Shown: positions 62,078 through 64,000 of the stretch, piece after piece
Position numbering within the stretch: the first letter of the stretch is position 1
How the letters are laid out: each line of letters opens with the position of its first letter
Assembly: GCF_000482325.1 (NCBI RefSeq)
Contig: NZ_AXVA01000014.1
Span: forward strand, 112,014-176,013
Direction of reading: 5' to 3'
Source: Bacillus sp. UNC438CL73TsuS30
GTDB taxonomy: Bacteria > Bacillota > Bacilli > Bacillales > Cytobacillaceae
Length of the DNA: 64,000 bases
The notes under the pieces: generated by a model
Told to the model about the DNA's origin: nothing
Seen by the model: the letters and a program-made list of their open reading frames with translations, nothing else
The model's database searches: none
Made by a program: the position numbers and the translations under genes

Positions 62078-62428
62078 TTATTTTCTTGATTTTCTATTAT
62101 AGGATTCGTCGAATTCTTTTCCTTCGAGGTTTTGGTCGAGGGTAAGAGGTTCACGGCAATACATGCACATATCCACCCGGCCTAGCATTTTTGTAGGTTT
62201 GCCGCAGCTGGGACATTTTACTTGAATGGTTTTTGTTGATAACATTCCAATCCAAAAATAAACAACCGTGCTTGCTATAATAAAAAGAAGACCAAAAAGC
62301 ATAAAGATGGTCATAATAAGTGGTGAAGTTCGAAAATAAATTCCTCCGTACATAACAATGAATCCAATAAAGATTAAAGCTAGAGCAAAGGTTCTTATTT
62401 TATTTATTTTACTTGAATATTTAGCCAT
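62078..62428 (-). CDS. ygzB: YgzB family membrane protein (UPF0295)
   Basis: A 116-aa protein with two membrane helices (about 12-30, 38-62) and a C-terminal zinc-ribbon-like region ([23 protein letters not shown]). It matches B. subtilis YgzB, next to perR. AGGAGGGG precedes the ATG. Function unknown. Confidence 0.9.
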   Translation of the reverse strand: MAKYSSKINKIRTFALALIFIGFIVMYGGIYFRTSPLIMTIFMLFGLLFIIASTVVYFWIGMLSTKTIQVKCPSCGKPTKMLGRVDMCMYCREPLTLDQNLEGKEFDESYNRKSRK

Positions 62429-62579
62429 ATTACCCCTCCTAATGAAACTATACCATATTTATGAAAATAGAAAAATTACTACGGGAAAGAAATGTCGAAA
62501 TTTGTCTCAATTTTAAGAAGGAGTTTTCGTGTTATTGTCGAAAATATTATGCTACCTGAAGAAAATGGAGGAATTAAGA

Positions 62580-63449
62580 ATGGAAGATATCCTTCGGCCG
62601 ATTTATCAAGAAAGAGCTAGCCAAGCCAATACTCTTGGAGTTTTGATGGTGGAGAAAAAACAAAAATCAAGCCATACAACCGACTCGTTTGACGATATTC
62701 TTTTGATTATTGTAAAAAAGGCAGAAAAGCCGTTACTTATAAAGCATTATACTTATCAAGACAAAAAAGCGGCCATGCATATAATAGTTGAGGATTTATT
62801 GAAGGAATGGATCTTACTTGGTTCGAATCGGAAGATATTTGAATGGATTGATGATGCTAGAATTTTATTTGATCGTAATGAATATGTAGTAAATCTAAAG
62901 AAAGAGCTTCGGGAATTTCCCTTTTACGGAAGAAAAATTAAAATGGGAATGGAATTTGCCAAATTAATTCGGCGGTATGTGGATGGAAAAGCGTTATTTG
63001 AAAATCATCTATATTTAGATGCCTATAACTATGTTGTTCACTCTTTGCACCATTTAGCAAGATTAGCCATTATTGAAAATGGACTCCATCCGGAATTAAC
63101 GGTTTGGCACCAGGTAAAGCAAATTGAACCGGAAATCTTTAAACTTTATGAGGAACTTGTCAATAGTGAAGAAACGCTTGAAAAGAGATTGGAATTACTC
63201 TTCCTTGCTAGTGAGTTTATGATTCATTCTAGAACCAAGATTGGTTCTACTCATTTATTAGATATTCTTAGTGAGAAGGAATTTTGGTCATTTAATGAAA
63301 TCATGAATGAAAAAGAATTAATCCCTTATTCTGTTGATATGGCTGTACTTCTTGAATATTTGATTGATAAACATTTAGTAGAAGTAGTGAACGTAGAGAC
63401 AAAAGGGGCAGGGATTTTTCACAGATGTTATCGAGTTAATAAAAAATGA
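62580..63449 (+). CDS. ygxA: YgxA nucleotidyltransferase-like protein
   Basis: A 289-aa protein whose N-terminal half has the outline of a minimal nucleotidyltransferase (SFDDILLIIV near residues 37-46) and whose C-terminal half is helical, with winged-helix-like end (LIDKHLVEVVNVETKGAGIF). It matches B. subtilis YgxA, which lies just before an rRNA operon there too. The start at MEDILRPIYQERA is backed by GGAGG 8 nt upstream; a frame extension upstream is not needed. Catalytic activity unproven. Confidence 0.87.
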   Translation: MEDILRPIYQERASQANTLGVLMVEKKQKSSHTTDSFDDILLIIVKKAEKPLLIKHYTYQDKKAAMHIIVEDLLKEWILLGSNRKIFEWIDDARILFDRNEYVVNLKKELREFPFYGRKIKMGMEFAKLIRRYVDGKALFENHLYLDAYNYVVHSLHHLARLAIIENGLHPELTVWHQVKQIEPEIFKLYEELVNSEETLEKRLELLFLASEFMIHSRTKIGSTHLLDILSEKEFWSFNEIMNEKELIPYSVDMAVLLEYLIDKHLVEVVNVETKGAGIFHRCYRVNKK

Positions 63450-63471
63450 TCGTAAAAAAACAAAAAACATA

Positions 63472-63500
63472 TTGACCTTTTTCTAGATACTTGGTATATT
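63472..63500 (+). promoter_or_regulatory. rrn promoter P1
   Basis: TTGACC (63472-63477), 17 bp, TATATT (63495-63500). Its predicted start lies at the base of the hairpin at 63505. Confidence 0.8.
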
Positions 63501-63504
63501 AATA

Positions 63505-63554
63505 ACCGTCGCTGCGAAATGATTGCTTAAAACTTTTCGTGGGTGACGGTTTTT
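63505..63554 (+). terminator. Terminator-like hairpin between rrn promoters
   Basis: ACCGTC (63505-63510) pairs with GACGGT (63545-63550), with inner CGAAA/TTTTCG pairing, and is followed by T4-5. It would lie at the very 5' end of a P1 transcript. Confidence 0.55.
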
Positions 63555-63564
63555 AAAAAAAGTG

Positions 63565-63594
63565 TTGACATTAAGTGACACGCTGTGATATATT
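63565..63594 (+). promoter_or_regulatory. rrn promoter P2
   Basis: TTGACA (63565-63570), 18 bp, TATATT (63589-63594). Confidence 0.85.
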
Positions 63595-63602
63595 ATTAAA
63601 GT

Positions 63603-63644
63603 CGCTTGTGAGCGGTGATTGAGAAATATTGATCTTTGAAAACT
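63603..63644 (+). promoter_or_regulatory. rrn leader boxB/boxA antitermination elements
   Basis: The small hairpin CGCT-TGTG-AGCG (63603-63614) is boxB-like. TGATCTTTGAAAACT (63630-63644) is close to the Bacillus rrn boxA (TGCTCTTTGAAAACT), the NusB/S10 binding site. Confidence 0.75.
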
Positions 63645-63724
63645 AAACAAACAAAAACGTCAACAAACAATAATATTCATTTATTTTGAAATGAAGCCAA
63701 CGTAACATTCGAGCTAAATCAACT

Positions 63725-64000
63725 TTCTTGGAGAGTTTGATCCTGGCTCAGGACGAACGCTGGCGGCGTGCCTAATACATGCAAGTCGAGCGAATCAATA
63801 GGAGCTTGCTCCTGTTGATTAGCGGCGGACGGGTGAGTAACACGTGGGCAACCTGCCTGTAAGACTGGGATAACTTCGGGAAACCGGAGCTAATACCGGA
63901 TAATCCTTTTCCTCTCATGAGGAAAAGCTGAAAGTCGGTTTCGGCTGACACTTACAGATGGGCCCGCGGCGCATTAGCTAGTTGGTGAGGTAACGGCTCA
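63725..64000 (+). rRNA. 16S ribosomal RNA, 5' part
   Basis: The universal 5' sequence AGAGTTTGATCCTGGCTCAG, GACGAACGCTGGCGGCGTG and GCAAGTCGAGCG are intact; the end is set by aligning E. coli position 8 to 63732. Only about the first 276 nt are in the window, running through the V1-V2 region. The hairpin around AGGAGCTTGCTCCT and the GGATAATCCTTTTCCTCTC segment resemble Neobacillus sequences from memory. Confidence 0.97.

Overview
The window is a stretch of chromosome from a spore-forming, low-GC member of the Bacillaceae. The evidence is the sporulation genes (sspE, sspK, a cgeD-like glycosyltransferase), Bacillus-specific families (YfhD, YfhE, YfhH, YfhJ, YfhP, YgaB to YgaE, YgzB, YgxA), strong purine-rich ribosome binding sites with many TTG/GTG starts, and the 5' end of a 16S rRNA gene at the right edge. 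From memory, its first variable region resembles the Neobacillus (Bacillus niacini/drentensis) group. No insertion sequence, phage, tRNA or CRISPR array is visible.

Positions 1-8.77 kb hold a catabolic island for C4/C5 amino acids and dicarboxylates: the 3' part of lhgO, csiD/glaH, a GNAT resembling short N-acetylglutamate synthases, a divergent sigma-54 activator, and gabP-gabT-gabD behind a near-perfect -24/-12 promoter. Together they could take 5-aminovalerate (from lysine) or GABA to glutarate, L-2-hydroxyglutarate, 2-oxoglutarate and succinate. The csiD leader is about 200 nt long and ends in a strong intrinsic terminator, so it may be a regulatory RNA. Next come an unusual coiled-coil/Amt pair and a DUF4395 membrane protein.

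Positions 11.3-23.7 kb carry arginine biosynthesis: argC-J-B-D-carA-carB-argF, then argG and argH. Two ARG boxes sit on the argC promoter and another lies before argG.

Positions 24-31.8 kb hold a GntR regulator and an uncommon set: a gamma-family PLP enzyme, an ACT-less homoserine dehydrogenase, an aldehyde dehydrogenase, an amino-acid permease and homocysteine S-methyltransferase. I propose a route for S-methylmethionine and/or homoserine. Then come a nitrilase-GNAT-GNAT trio, a SAM-I riboswitch controlling a second homoserine dehydrogenase, a LamG-GT2 fusion with a CgeD-like partner, and a cluster of DnaA boxes.

Positions 38.7-64 kb follow the B. subtilis order from yfhD to an rrn operon (yfhD, yfhE, recX, yfhH, sspK, yfhJ, yfhP, mutY, fabL, sspE, ygaB-E, gsaB, bcp, perR, ygzB, ygxA, rrn). 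Additions are a short-chain dehydrogenase, a lone glutamate synthase large subunit, an ABC-2 transporter trio, a small LctB-like channel with an altered filter, and a PduO-type adenosyltransferase. The window ends inside the 16S rRNA gene, preceded by two rrn promoters with a terminator-like hairpin between them.
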